NCBI RefSeq assembly: GCF_029983815.1
Contig: NZ_JASBYU010000008.1
Span: 14,884 to 78,883 of the forward strand
Source: Lagierella sp.
GTDB taxonomy: Bacteria > Bacillota > Clostridia > Tissierellales > Peptoniphilaceae
Direction: 5' to 3'
Length of the DNA: 64,000 nucleotides
The notes below the pieces were generated by a model. That model was not told the origin of the DNA. It saw only the letters and a program-made list of their open reading frames with translations, and searched no databases. The translations under genes and the position numbers were made by a program. Shown piece by piece: positions 16,489 to 26,376 of the stretch. Numbering within the stretch: position 1 is the first letter of the stretch; the number at the start of each line of letters is the position of its first letter.

Positions 16489-18378
16489 TTGGCTGATTCT
16501 ATAGAATTTTTATATGAGAAAAACCTTGAAGAAGATGCTTATTTATTTAACGAGGGTAAGAATCTTAGGGCCTATGAGTTTTTAGGTTCCCATGAAATAA
16601 AAATAGATAATAAGAACTATGTGAGATTTGTGGTTTGGGCGCCTAGGGCTAGGTATGTAAATCTGGTTGGAGACTTTAACGACTGGAATGATTTGGATTT
16701 GCCACTAAAGCCCATTGGTGAAACAGGCCTTTGGAATATCACTTTAAGAAGAGTCGAAGTTTATGATGCCTATAAATATAGGATTGTAGGAGAAAATGGT
16801 GAAATAAAATACAAGGCAGACCCCTTTGCTTTTCATAGTGAGCTTAGACCAAAGACTGCCTCTAAGTATTATGACCTAAAAGGCTATGACTGGAGGGATG
16901 GTAGATGGATGGGGAAAAGGAAAAAGGAAAAAAATCAACCAAAGCCTATGTCCATCTATGAAGTAAACTTAAGTTCTTGGAAAAAGAAAGAAAATGGAGA
17001 TTTTTATTCCTATAGGGAGATGGCCGACGAGTTGGTAAATTATGTAAAGTCCATGAAGTTTACCCATGTGGAACTTATGCCTATAATGGAACATCCCTAT
17101 GATGGGTCTTGGGGCTATCAAATTTCCGGGTACTTTGCACCAACTTCCCGCTTTGGAACTCCTAAAGATTTTATGTACTTAGTTGATAGTTTTCACAAAA
17201 AGGATATTGGGGTTATTTTGGACTGGGTGCCAGGCCACTTTTGTCCTGATGACTTTGCACTAAGGACCTTTGATGGAAGTCCAACCTTTGAACACCCAGA
17301 CTCTAACCTATCTGTAAATCCTCAATGGGGTACGATTAATTTTGACTTTAGTAAGAGTGAAGTTAGAAATTTTTTGATTTCCTCTGTGCTCTACTGGATG
17401 GATTACTATCATATTGACGGGATTAGAGTGGATGCGGTTTCGTATATACTACATTACAGTATAGAAGGGGAGCTTGGCAATCCAGAAAGTGAAAATGTAG
17501 ATAGAAGTGGTCTATTATTCTTAAGGGAACTAAATGATATCGTTTCAAAAAACTATCCAGATGCAATGATGATTGCAGAGGACTCATCTGCTTGGCCAAG
17601 GGTTACAGGAAGTATAGAACATGGTGGTCTGGGATTTGATTATAAATGGAATATGGGTTGGATGAATGATATTTTAAGATATTCTACCTTGGATCCCATC
17701 TATAGAAAGGATAATCACAACTTAGTAACCTTTAGTCTTATGTATGCCTTTAATGAAAATTTCATATTGCCCTTTAGCCACGATGAAGTGGTCCATATGA
17801 AGGGGTCAATGATAAATAAAATGCCAGGTGGCTATAAGGAAAAATTTTTAGGACTTAAACTACTTATAATGTTTATGTATGGTCATCCAGGTAAAAAGCT
17901 TAATTTTATGGGCAATGAGATCGCTCAGTTCGACGAATGGAATGAATGGGAGTCTGTAACCTGGTCTGTATTGGATTTTGAAAAACACCAAAAGTATAAG
18001 AGGTTTTTCAAGGATTTAAACGATCTCTACAGAAAGGAAGAGGCTTTGTGGAAGATTGATGATTCCTATGATGGATTCGAATGGATTGAAGTGGACAATA
18101 GGGATGAATCGGTTTTTATATTTGAAAGATATTCTAAAGAGGAATCTATCATATGTGTTTATAACTTCACTTCTGTTCCTAGAAATGATTATCCAATTGG
18201 CGTAAGGGAAGAGGGGAACTATAAGGTTATTTTAAATAGTTATATGAAGAAATATGGTGGAAACCTTTCAAGAAATAAACCGAATAAGACAAAAAAGGAA
18301 AGTTTTCATGGCAGAGACTACTCCTTAAGAGTGGATATACCACCTTTGTCTGGAATGTTTATAAAGAAGAAAAAATAG
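16489..18378 (+). CDS. glgB: 1,4-alpha-glucan branching enzyme GlgB
   Basis: GlgB adds alpha-1,6 branches to glycogen. The 629 residues contain an N-terminal carbohydrate-binding (CBM48) domain (about 35-125: VWAPRARYVNLVGDFNDWN) and a GH13 barrel. Catalytic residues are Asp315 (GIRVDAVSY), Glu364 (IAEDSS) and the transition-state Asp432 (FSHDEV). Length is typical of short bacterial GlgB. Translation starts at TTG 16489 with AGGGAGG eight bases upstream; no ATG lies nearby. It is the first gene of an eight-gene glycogen operon with tight spacing. Confidence 0.95.
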   Translation: MADSIEFLYEKNLEEDAYLFNEGKNLRAYEFLGSHEIKIDNKNYVRFVVWAPRARYVNLVGDFNDWNDLDLPLKPIGETGLWNITLRRVEVYDAYKYRIVGENGEIKYKADPFAFHSELRPKTASKYYDLKGYDWRDGRWMGKRKKEKNQPKPMSIYEVNLSSWKKKENGDFYSYREMADELVNYVKSMKFTHVELMPIMEHPYDGSWGYQISGYFAPTSRFGTPKDFMYLVDSFHKKDIGVILDWVPGHFCPDDFALRTFDGSPTFEHPDSNLSVNPQWGTINFDFSKSEVRNFLISSVLYWMDYYHIDGIRVDAVSYILHYSIEGELGNPESENVDRSGLLFLRELNDIVSKNYPDAMMIAEDSSAWPRVTGSIEHGGLGFDYKWNMGWMNDILRYSTLDPIYRKDNHNLVTFSLMYAFNENFILPFSHDEVVHMKGSMINKMPGGYKEKFLGLKLLIMFMYGHPGKKLNFMGNEIAQFDEWNEWESVTWSVLDFEKHQKYKRFFKDLNDLYRKEEALWKIDDSYDGFEWIEVDNRDESVFIFERYSKEESIICVYNFTSVPRNDYPIGVREEGNYKVILNSYMKKYGGNLSRNKPNKTKKESFHGRDYSLRVDIPPLSGMFIKKKK

Positions 18379-18387
18379 GAGGAGATT

Positions 18388-19527
18388 ATGAGGGCGAGAA
18401 AAAGAGTTGTAGCCATGTTATTGGCTGGTGGACAGGGCTCTAGGTTAAAGGATTTGACGAAGAATATTGCAAAACCTGCAGTACCCTTTGGAGGAAAGTA
18501 CAGGATTATCGACTTTGCACTAAGCAATGCGACTAATTCCGACATTAGAGATATTGGTGTTTTAACCCAGTATAAGCCATTTTCTTTAAATGCTCACTTA
18601 GGTAATGGAGCGCCTTGGGACTTTGATAGAAATAATGGTGGACTTAGAATACTTTCTCCCTACTATACAGAGGAGGGAGGTAAGTGGTATGAGGGAACTG
18701 CCAATGCGATTTTTGAAAACATGAAGTATTTAGAAAATCTATCTCCTGAATATGTGCTTATTCTTTCTGCGGATCATATCTACAAGATGGACTATAATGA
18801 ATTACTTAAGTACCACAACGAGAAGGGTTCTGTGTGTACCATTGCGGTAATGGAAGTTCCCTGGGAGGAAGCATCAAGATTTGGTATTCTAAATACAGAT
18901 GAGGATAATAAGATTGTAGAATTTGAAGAAAAACCAGAAAATCCTAAAAATAATTTGGCATCTATGGGAATTTATATGTTCGATTGGCCTGTGCTCCGGG
19001 ACTATCTACTAAAAGACAATAGGGATAAAAGTTCAAGTCACGACTTTGGAAAAAACATCATACCCCATATCATTGACGATAATAATCCTGTGTATGCGTG
19101 GAAATTTGATGGATATTGGAAGGATGTGGGAACGGTACGAAGTTACTGGGAGGCAAACTTGGATTTGCTGAAGGAAGACGACATGTTAAACCTTTACGAC
19201 AAGGACGTTAGGGTGTTCACAAAGTCTAGAGAATTACCTCCACATTATGTATCCCATAAGGGGATTGTTAGAAGGTCCTTGGTTAACGAGGCCTGTGTAA
19301 TCGAAGGGGAAATTTGTAATTCCGTACTATTTTCCAAGGTCACTGTAGAAGAGGGTGCGAAGGTGGAAAATTCAGTTATCCTTTCCAATGTAAAGATAAA
19401 GAAGAATTCAAAGATTTACAATGCTGTTATAAATGAAGATATAGTAATTGAAGAAGGAACTAAAATTGGAGAACCAAAGGATGAAAACATCTACTTGGTG
19501 TCCTCTGATGGGGTTTCGGTGGAATAG
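18388..19527 (+). CDS. glgC: Glucose-1-phosphate adenylyltransferase GlgC
   Basis: GlgC makes ADP-glucose from ATP and glucose-1-phosphate and is the committed step of glycogen synthesis. The nucleotidyltransferase domain begins with the MLLAGGQGSRLKDLT signature, followed by KPAVPFGGKYRIIDF. The sugar-phosphate site includes FEEKP and the catalytic region YVLILSADHIYKMD. A left-handed beta-helix is present from about residue 290. GGAGG precedes the ATG nine bases after glgB. It is paired with a GlgD paralogue, as in Bacillus and Clostridia, where a GlgC/GlgD complex is the active form. Confidence 0.95.
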   Translation: MRARKRVVAMLLAGGQGSRLKDLTKNIAKPAVPFGGKYRIIDFALSNATNSDIRDIGVLTQYKPFSLNAHLGNGAPWDFDRNNGGLRILSPYYTEEGGKWYEGTANAIFENMKYLENLSPEYVLILSADHIYKMDYNELLKYHNEKGSVCTIAVMEVPWEEASRFGILNTDEDNKIVEFEEKPENPKNNLASMGIYMFDWPVLRDYLLKDNRDKSSSHDFGKNIIPHIIDDNNPVYAWKFDGYWKDVGTVRSYWEANLDLLKEDDMLNLYDKDVRVFTKSRELPPHYVSHKGIVRRSLVNEACVIEGEICNSVLFSKVTVEEGAKVENSVILSNVKIKKNSKIYNAVINEDIVIEEGTKIGEPKDENIYLVSSDGVSVE

Positions 19528-19537
19528 GAGGCAAGTT

Positions 19538-20656
19538 ATGCAAGATTGTATAGGTGTAATAATCGGAGGAAAGGTAACGGATAAATTTGGTACTCTTTGT
19601 AAGACTAGACCTGCATATATGTTGCCCTTTGGAGGAAGATATCGACTTATAGACTTCACTCTTTCAAATTTAGCAAATAATGATTTATCCAATGTGGTTT
19701 TATACGGTGGAAGCAATTTGCGTTCAACACTAGACCATATTGGAAATGGTAAGTCCTGGGAACTAAATAGGAGAAGAAATGGTCTAGTTATCTTTCCAGA
19801 AGTCAAAAGTACAGTTACTGGGAGAAGCAATGAAATAAGTATGTTTTTTGAGACTTTGAAGTTCTTTGAAGACTCTAGGGAAGAATATGTGTACTTTGTG
19901 GATCCTATGGTGATAGATAAAGAGGACTTGACCACTTCCTATGAAAAAATGGTTCAAGAAGACTTGGATGTAATGCTTTTTTATGTGGAACAAGAGGATA
20001 GTTTAGGAAAGTTTATTGGTGAAAAGAAATTGATTTTTGACGAATCGGGAAATGTAATCAAGATTGGAACCAATTTAGGAACTGAAGAGAGCTTTCCAAT
20101 GCTTATTAGGGCAGGCTTTATGAAGAAGGACGTCTTTATCAAAATGGTAAAAAAAGCTGTGGAAAATGCCGATGCCAAAACGGTTTTACAGGCCATTTCC
20201 AACAATCTAAAGAGTTTAAAAGTCGGTATTTATAAAGAGGAGACAAGTGCCGAACTGATAAGGGATTTAAAGAGTTTTTATGATGCCAATATGAAACTTT
20301 TGGACCAAAAGATCTACAATGAACTATTCTATGACAATGGAGTGGTGCTTACAAAATCTAAGGACGAGCCTTCTACCTTCTACGGAGAAAATGCGAAGAT
20401 AACAAATTCTCTCATTGCTAACGGTTGTAAAATAGAGGGATATGTGGAAAATTCGATAATCTTTAGAGGTGTTGAAATTGAGCCGGGGGCTGTGATAAAG
20501 AATTCGATCTTATTTCAAATGACCAAGGTAAAAAGGGATGCAATCGTCGTAAACACTATAACGGATAAAGGAGCTTGTATAAAGGAAGAGGTTTCTATAG
20601 CTGGAACAAGGACGGCGCCTTACTTGGTAGAAAAGTATTTTGTGGTGGAGAATTAG
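19538..20656 (+). CDS. glgD: GlgD, non-catalytic or modulatory ADP-glucose pyrophosphorylase subunit
   Basis: This 372-residue protein has the GlgC fold but altered substrate motifs. The nucleotide loop reads GVIIGGKVTDKFGTLCKTRP, without the GGxGxRL signature. The FGGRYRLIDFTLSN segment and the C-terminal beta-helix (from about 290) remain. This is the known pattern of GlgD, which boosts GlgC activity in a heteromeric complex. The ATG at 19538 follows TAGGAGG and lies ten bases after glgC, whereas longer in-frame starts would run into glgC. It is therefore an expected pseudo-enzyme rather than a damaged one. Confidence 0.92.
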   Translation: MQDCIGVIIGGKVTDKFGTLCKTRPAYMLPFGGRYRLIDFTLSNLANNDLSNVVLYGGSNLRSTLDHIGNGKSWELNRRRNGLVIFPEVKSTVTGRSNEISMFFETLKFFEDSREEYVYFVDPMVIDKEDLTTSYEKMVQEDLDVMLFYVEQEDSLGKFIGEKKLIFDESGNVIKIGTNLGTEESFPMLIRAGFMKKDVFIKMVKKAVENADAKTVLQAISNNLKSLKVGIYKEETSAELIRDLKSFYDANMKLLDQKIYNELFYDNGVVLTKSKDEPSTFYGENAKITNSLIANGCKIEGYVENSIIFRGVEIEPGAVIKNSILFQMTKVKRDAIVVNTITDKGACIKEEVSIAGTRTAPYLVEKYFVVEN

Positions 20657-20657
20657 C

Positions 20658-22097
20658 ATGAATATATTATATTGTACTTCAGAGGCTGTTCCCTTTATAA
20701 AGACGGGAGGTCTTGCCGATGTGGCAGGGTCTTTACCTATAGAGCTAAAAAATATCGGAGAGGACATAAGGGTGGTACTTCCTCTATATGGTCAGATTTC
20801 ACAGGAATATAGGGAGAAAATGACCTATGTAGGATATTATTATGTGGATATAGGCCTTCGTCATGACTACTGTGGAATTATGAAGTTGGTTCATGAGGGA
20901 GTGACCTTTTACTTTCTAGACAACGAGATGTATTTTAATAGATACAATATATATGGGGAAAGGGATGATGGTGAAAGATTTCTATTCTTTTCCAAGGCTG
21001 TGACTCTACTGCCTAAGGTAATAGATTTCAAACCAGATATCATTCACACAAATGACTGGCATACTGCCATGGTAAATGTCTATATTAAAGACTTTGCCAG
21101 GGGAGACGACTATTATAATTCCATCAAGTCTATCTTTACCATTCACAACTTAAAGTACCAAGGAGTTTTTCCTTCTGGCATATTAGGGTTTTCTGGCTTG
21201 TCCGCAGAGTATTTCAACGAGGAAGCTCTAAAATATTATGACTGTGTTAACTTTATGAAGGGTGGAATTGTATATTGTGATATCTTGACTACGGTGTCAA
21301 AGACCTATTCTCAAGAAATTCAACATGGCTATTTTGGTGAAGGTTTGGATGGAATCATTAGAAAGTACTCTTATAAGCTCTATGGAATTATAAATGGATT
21401 GGATTATAAAGTGTGGAATCCAAAAAGCGATCCCTATTTAAAGGCAAACTTTGGCTTGGACAACCTTGAGGATAAGGTAAAAAACAAATTGGAACTTCAG
21501 AGAATTTACAATCTTCCAGAAAATGCAGATATTCCACTTTTTATCATGGTTACACGGCTAGTTGACATGAAGGGATTGGATATTCTTCTTCATATTATGG
21601 ATGAGCTTTTATACTTTGAGGACATTCAAGTGATAGTTTTAGGTACGGGAAGTGAAAACTACGAAAATTCACTTAGGTTTTTCCAAAGTAAATACCCTAG
21701 TAAATTGGCGGCTAGGCTATATTATAGCAACGATGAGTCCCATCTTCTATATGGCGGAGGAGATTTCCTTCTTATGCCTTCTCTAGCAGAGCCATGCGGT
21801 ATATCTCAGTTAATGGCAATGAGATATGGTACTCTTCCAATAGTTAGAGAGACTGGTGGACTTAAGGACACTGTAAAGCCCTACAATAAGTTTACTGGAG
21901 AGGGAACTGGTTTTTCCTTTGCCAATATCAACGCCCATGAATTGCTATTTACAATAAAACAGGCTATTGAAACCTATTATGATAAAGAGGCCTTAAAGGG
22001 ACTTGTGGTTTCAGCAATGAAGGAAAAGAACGACTGGGAACAATCGGCTAAGGAATATTTAAAACTTTACAAGAGATTGGTTGGTATCTATGAATAA
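20658..22097 (+). CDS. glgA: Glycogen synthase GlgA (ADP-glucose)
   Basis: This is a GT5 glycosyltransferase that extends alpha-1,4-glucan from ADP-glucose. The N-terminal domain starts with YCTSEAVPFIKTGGLADV, containing the KTGGL nucleotide-binding loop. HTNDWHTAM and IHNLKYQGVF follow. The C-terminal Rossmann domain holds TRLVDMKGLD, the PSLAEPCG motif, and RETGGL. The 479-residue length is typical. The ATG at 20658 begins two bases after the glgD stop. The next gene starts eight bases inside its 3' end, suggesting coupled translation. Confidence 0.95.
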   Translation: MNILYCTSEAVPFIKTGGLADVAGSLPIELKNIGEDIRVVLPLYGQISQEYREKMTYVGYYYVDIGLRHDYCGIMKLVHEGVTFYFLDNEMYFNRYNIYGERDDGERFLFFSKAVTLLPKVIDFKPDIIHTNDWHTAMVNVYIKDFARGDDYYNSIKSIFTIHNLKYQGVFPSGILGFSGLSAEYFNEEALKYYDCVNFMKGGIVYCDILTTVSKTYSQEIQHGYFGEGLDGIIRKYSYKLYGIINGLDYKVWNPKSDPYLKANFGLDNLEDKVKNKLELQRIYNLPENADIPLFIMVTRLVDMKGLDILLHIMDELLYFEDIQVIVLGTGSENYENSLRFFQSKYPSKLAARLYYSNDESHLLYGGGDFLLMPSLAEPCGISQLMAMRYGTLPIVRETGGLKDTVKPYNKFTGEGTGFSFANINAHELLFTIKQAIETYYDKEALKGLVVSAMKEKNDWEQSAKEYLKLYKRLVGIYE

Positions 22098-24465
22098 AAT
22101 TTCTAAAGAAGAATTGGCAGATAGAATAAAATATGAGTTACACAATAGGAAGGCTCTTACCTTTTATGAAATAAAACCCTTCGATATATATCTGGCAGTG
22201 GTTAAATGTCTTAGGGATATATTGGCAAGTTCTTGGACTAAGTCCAAGGAAAGGATTTTTGCAAAACAATCGAAGGCCCAGGAAAAAGGGTCTTTGATTG
22301 ATAATGGGTCATTGGATCAAAAACAAGAGTTTTTTAATTCGCAAAGACAGATCTACCTTTTTTCTTTTGAATTTTTAACGGGGAAATTTTTAAATAGGAC
22401 TTTAAACTACACAGGCTTGAGGGAGACACTTAAAGATAGTTTGGAACTTTTAGGATATGACTTTGATGAAATAATGAATATGGACATACTACCCTTCTTA
22501 GGGGAGGGGTCTTTAGGTGAGCTTTCCTTTTCTATTTTGGAGTCGGGCACTTGTGAAAATTTGAATATAAAGGGATATTGTCTTAGATATGAAAATGGAC
22601 GTTTTAAACAGGAAATTGTCCATGGTTCCCAAATAGAAAAAACTATAAATTGGATTTCTAAAGGGTTTCCCTGGGAGGTTAAGAGAAGTGGTAGACAGAC
22701 TATACAAATAGCTAATACAAATTTGGAGGCTGTTTCCTATGACATTCCGATAATAGGTTATGAATGTGAGGCTGTAAATACTTTAAGGCTATTTCAGGCA
22801 AGGGGTGACAGTCTTTTAAACCCGATGAATGTGATTGACAACAAAAACTCCGACAAGTCCTTAAACTATATATTAGTTAAAGCCCTCTCCAGTTTTATGT
22901 ATATGGAAGATGTAAATTCCCAGGGGAAAAAGATCAGACTTGCCCAGGAATACTTTTTGGCTACTTCAGGTGTTAAGGACATCATAGAGGATTTAAAATT
23001 GAGAGGGATAGAGGATGGATTTGAAGATAGGATAAAAATACTTTTAAATGAACATCACACCCTTATTACCATTCCGGTATTTATGAAGGAATTTTGTGAA
23101 GTCTTTGAAATTTCTAAAGAGGACTGTATCGAGCTAATTCCTAAGATTTTTCAATATCGATCCTTTGAAGATATAATGGGAAGGCCTAAGATATGGTCAA
23201 AGGAATTGATAGTGGACATCTGTCCGGACTTAGTGGAATATCTGGACTATATTGTTAGAAGGATGGACCTTGAAGTAGAAAATAGCAAAAAAGATAGTAA
23301 TGACTATGGTTTTGACTCTTCTTATAATTTAACTGAAATTATGATATATCTGGTTAAAGAGATAAGATTTTTATCTCAAATGCAGGAACATAGCTTAATT
23401 CAAGATTATAAGAAAATTCATAACGAAGGCTTTAACAAGAAGTTCAGAGTTGATAAAAGCCTACTAAATCTTTCAACCTGGATGGGGGAGGCTAACCCTA
23501 GACTACTAGATTATTTAAATAAAAAGCTTGATACGGATATTTTAAAAAATAGCAAGGGACTAAGTAGGCTTTCCTCTTTGATAAATGAAGAGATGATAAA
23601 TGATATCTATAAAATAAAGAGGGATAATAAGCTTAGGATTAAAGAACTGGTATTTAAAAAATATCACAGGTCTATTAACCCTGAATCCATGTACATTATG
23701 AACCTTAGGACTTTTCAGGAACGCAGGAGACAGTTTTTAACTTGCCTTTATCTGACTGAAAAATACTTTGAGCTTATGGATAATGCAAATATGGATATGG
23801 TTGATAGGACCTATTTTATTGGGGGAATCTCTTCTCAGAAGTATCTTGCTTCAAAGTATGTGATTAAATATATTAACCAGTTGATGGAGATTATAAATAG
23901 GGATATCAGTATAAAGGATAAGATCAAAGTGATCTTTGTAGAAAATCTAAATAAAGAGAAGATGTTAAACTTGGTATCTGGTTGTGATATTGTGGAGCAG
24001 ATTTCAACTCCTGGGCTTGAAGTTGTGGGAAGCAACCCTCTGATGTACATGGCAAGTGGAAGTCTTGTTATGGGAAGCAAGACAGGTCTTAACCTGGATA
24101 TTAGAAATATGATTGCAGAGGAGAATATATTTTTATTTGGAAGGAGCAAGGAGGAAGTAGATTACGATTTTGCTCATAATTTTTACAATCCTGAAAGGTT
24201 TATTTCCGAGAATAGTAGACTAAAGAATTTAATCTACAGAATAAGGATGTCAACCTTTCCAGACTTGAAGGAGAGCTTTGAAAGTCTATATCATATTATT
24301 ATAAAATATAATGACAGCTTCCAAGTCTTTAGGGATTATGACTCCTACTATGACACTTGGGAAAAAATCGCTAAGCAATTTAGGGACAAGGATAACTGGA
24401 CAAAGAAATCTATAATAAACATAGGGGCTTGTGGTAATTTTTCACATCCTTTGGAAATAGATTAG
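22090..24465 (+). CDS. Glycogen phosphorylase homologue without PLP lysine or phosphate-site residues (probable pseudo-enzyme)
   Basis: The 791-residue protein aligns by eye over its length with GT35 glycogen phosphorylases: YLFSFEFLTGKFLNRTL (90-106), CLRYENGRFKQEI, NPESMY...ERRRQ, SGCDIVEQIST and EENIFLFG. The active site is gone. The PLP motif EASGTxNMK reads E644-V-V-G-S-N-P-L-M652, so the Schiff-base Lys is Met. The phosphate-binding KRxHEYKRQ reads R540-T-F-Q-E-R-R-R-Q. The glycine loop GNGGLGRL reads GEGSLGEL (138-145). The frame is intact, has a normal length, and overlaps glgA by eight bases. It cannot be a normal phosphorylase. A glucan-binding, regulatory or scaffolding role is inferred. 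Confidence 0.85.
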   Translation: MNKISKEELADRIKYELHNRKALTFYEIKPFDIYLAVVKCLRDILASSWTKSKERIFAKQSKAQEKGSLIDNGSLDQKQEFFNSQRQIYLFSFEFLTGKFLNRTLNYTGLRETLKDSLELLGYDFDEIMNMDILPFLGEGSLGELSFSILESGTCENLNIKGYCLRYENGRFKQEIVHGSQIEKTINWISKGFPWEVKRSGRQTIQIANTNLEAVSYDIPIIGYECEAVNTLRLFQARGDSLLNPMNVIDNKNSDKSLNYILVKALSSFMYMEDVNSQGKKIRLAQEYFLATSGVKDIIEDLKLRGIEDGFEDRIKILLNEHHTLITIPVFMKEFCEVFEISKEDCIELIPKIFQYRSFEDIMGRPKIWSKELIVDICPDLVEYLDYIVRRMDLEVENSKKDSNDYGFDSSYNLTEIMIYLVKEIRFLSQMQEHSLIQDYKKIHNEGFNKKFRVDKSLLNLSTWMGEANPRLLDYLNKKLDTDILKNSKGLSRLSSLINEEMINDIYKIKRDNKLRIKELVFKKYHRSINPESMYIMNLRTFQERRRQFLTCLYLTEKYFELMDNANMDMVDRTYFIGGISSQKYLASKYVIKYINQLMEIINRDISIKDKIKVIFVENLNKEKMLNLVSGCDIVEQISTPGLEVVGSNPLMYMASGSLVMGSKTGLNLDIRNMIAEENIFLFGRSKEEVDYDFAHNFYNPERFISENSRLKNLIYRIRMSTFPDLKESFESLYHIIIKYNDSFQVFRDYDSYYDTWEKIAKQFRDKDNWTKKSIINIGACGNFSHPLEID

Positions 24466-24473
24466 GGGGAAAC

Positions 24474-26375
24474 ATGGATTACAATACTATTAAAGACAAG
24501 GTTTTAGGATTTGAATATAGTAAGGACGGATGCACTTTTAGAGTTTGGTCTCCCGTGAGTAAGTCTGTGTTTGTTGCCATATACGAGGAATACAACTTAA
24601 GCGAGAGAAGGCTATATAAGATGACAAGGGATACCTTTGGAGTTTGGGAAGTGGTAGTTCCAGGGGATTTGAACTTGAAATTCTATACCTATATCCTTGA
24701 TGAAAAGTTTGAAGTAACGGACCCCTACAGCATATCAGCCTCTGTCAACAGCACCAAGTCAGCAATAGTGGACTTAAATCAGACGGATCCACCGGGTTTT
24801 AAGGACCATTCTATCCCCCAAAATAAACGGGAAGATGCAATTATTTATGAAACCCATGTAAAAGACTTTACCTACCATGAATCAAGTGGTGTAAAGGGGG
24901 AATATCGAGGAAAGTTCTTAGGAATAGCTGAAGAAAATACAAATTACCTTGGGCTACAAACTGGGCTGGACCATTTGGAAGATCTAGGGATAACCCATCT
25001 TCACCTAATGCCTATCTTCGATTATTTAACGGTGGATGAAACAGAAGAAAATTTTCACAATCCACATAATTATAATTGGGGCTATGACCCAGAGCTATAC
25101 AATGTTCCAGAGGGTTCATATTCCTTAGATCCCTCCAATCCTGTATCTAGGATTAAGGAACTTAAAAAAATGATAATGAAGGTGCATGAGAAGGGGATTT
25201 CTGTGGTAATGGATGTAGTATACAACCACACCTACAGGTCGATGGACTCAAACTTTAACCAGCTAAATCCCTTTTATTATTATAGAATAGATAGGCAGGG
25301 TCATTTCTCAAATGGGTCAGGTTGTGGAAATGAATTCGCCTCTGAAGTGGAGATGGGTAGAAAACTCATTATTGATTCACTTAAATACTGGGTGCAGGAG
25401 TACAAGGTAGATGGGTTTAGGTTTGATTTGATGGCACTTATGGACAGAGAAACCGTAGATTTGATAGTTAAAGAGCTTAGAAATCTAAATCCCAATATCT
25501 TAATATATGGTGAGCCTTGGATGGCCTGGTCCACAACTCTACCTATAAATAGTCAGACATTACCCGGTTCTCAAAAGGGAAGGGGATTTTCTATATTTAA
25601 CTCGGATTTTAGAGATGCCATTAAGGGGGACAATGATGGTGATGGAAAGGGCTATATTCAAGGAGAATACAGCCTTAAAAAAAGAGTTCAAATAGGAATT
25701 ATGGGTTCGATTATCTCCCTGGATGGTTATGACGGTTTAACCATGTATCCTATGGAGAGCATCAACTATTTCAATTCACATGACAATTTAATCCTTGCGG
25801 ATAAGTTAACAAAATCCTTAGATAAAGAGGATTTTATAAACTTTGATAAGATTACCAAAATGGCCTTTAATATAATTTTATTGTCCTTGGGACTTCCCTT
25901 TTTCCATGGTGGAAATGAATTTTCAAGAAGCAAATTTATGGAGCACAATACCTACAATAGTCCTATTTCCATAAATCAGATAGATTGGACTTTAAAGAGC
26001 AAGAACTTTGGAGTTTATAATCATGTGAAAAATTTGATTCACTTTAGAAGAGAGTACAAAGGTTATATGTTAAAGAGTTACGATGAGATGGCAGACAGTT
26101 TTTACTTTATTTATGATTTGCCCGAGTCTGTTATAGCCTACACTATTCTGGGAGAAGAGGGGATGCTTTTAATCCTTCATAATTGTGGTAGAGATGAATT
26201 TTTTATTAACTGGGATTTGATCTTTGATCATATTAAGTCCTGTTATGGAAATCTTGATGTAGAGGATATTGAACTTGTCTTTGATGAAGAGGCTAAGTTT
26301 AACAAGGACTTTACTAAGGGCGAATCTTTAAAAATTCCAAGTATTACCACGTATATACTAAGGATAAGGTGTTGA
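24474..26375 (+). CDS. pulA: Type I pullulanase / glycogen debranching enzyme
   Basis: PulA hydrolyses alpha-1,6 branch points. The 633-residue protein lacks a signal peptide and so acts on cytoplasmic glycogen. It has a CBM48-like N-terminal domain (about 10-95), then the GH13_14 barrel with the type I signature YNWGYDP (near 200). The catalytic triad is Asp318 (GFRFDLMA), Glu347 (IYGEPW) and Asp437 (NSHDNL). A GGGGG site precedes the ATG nine bases after the phosphorylase homologue. In this operon it would take the role of GlgX. Confidence 0.93.
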   Translation: MDYNTIKDKVLGFEYSKDGCTFRVWSPVSKSVFVAIYEEYNLSERRLYKMTRDTFGVWEVVVPGDLNLKFYTYILDEKFEVTDPYSISASVNSTKSAIVDLNQTDPPGFKDHSIPQNKREDAIIYETHVKDFTYHESSGVKGEYRGKFLGIAEENTNYLGLQTGLDHLEDLGITHLHLMPIFDYLTVDETEENFHNPHNYNWGYDPELYNVPEGSYSLDPSNPVSRIKELKKMIMKVHEKGISVVMDVVYNHTYRSMDSNFNQLNPFYYYRIDRQGHFSNGSGCGNEFASEVEMGRKLIIDSLKYWVQEYKVDGFRFDLMALMDRETVDLIVKELRNLNPNILIYGEPWMAWSTTLPINSQTLPGSQKGRGFSIFNSDFRDAIKGDNDGDGKGYIQGEYSLKKRVQIGIMGSIISLDGYDGLTMYPMESINYFNSHDNLILADKLTKSLDKEDFINFDKITKMAFNIILLSLGLPFFHGGNEFSRSKFMEHNTYNSPISINQIDWTLKSKNFGVYNHVKNLIHFRREYKGYMLKSYDEMADSFYFIYDLPESVIAYTILGEEGMLLILHNCGRDEFFINWDLIFDHIKSCYGNLDVEDIELVFDEEAKFNKDFTKGESLKIPSITTYILRIRC

Positions 26376-26376
26376 G

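Noticed and set aside
19538..20656. GlgD as a damaged GlgC copy
   Set aside because: Loss of the nucleotide signature is the known, conserved state of GlgD, which modulates GlgC.
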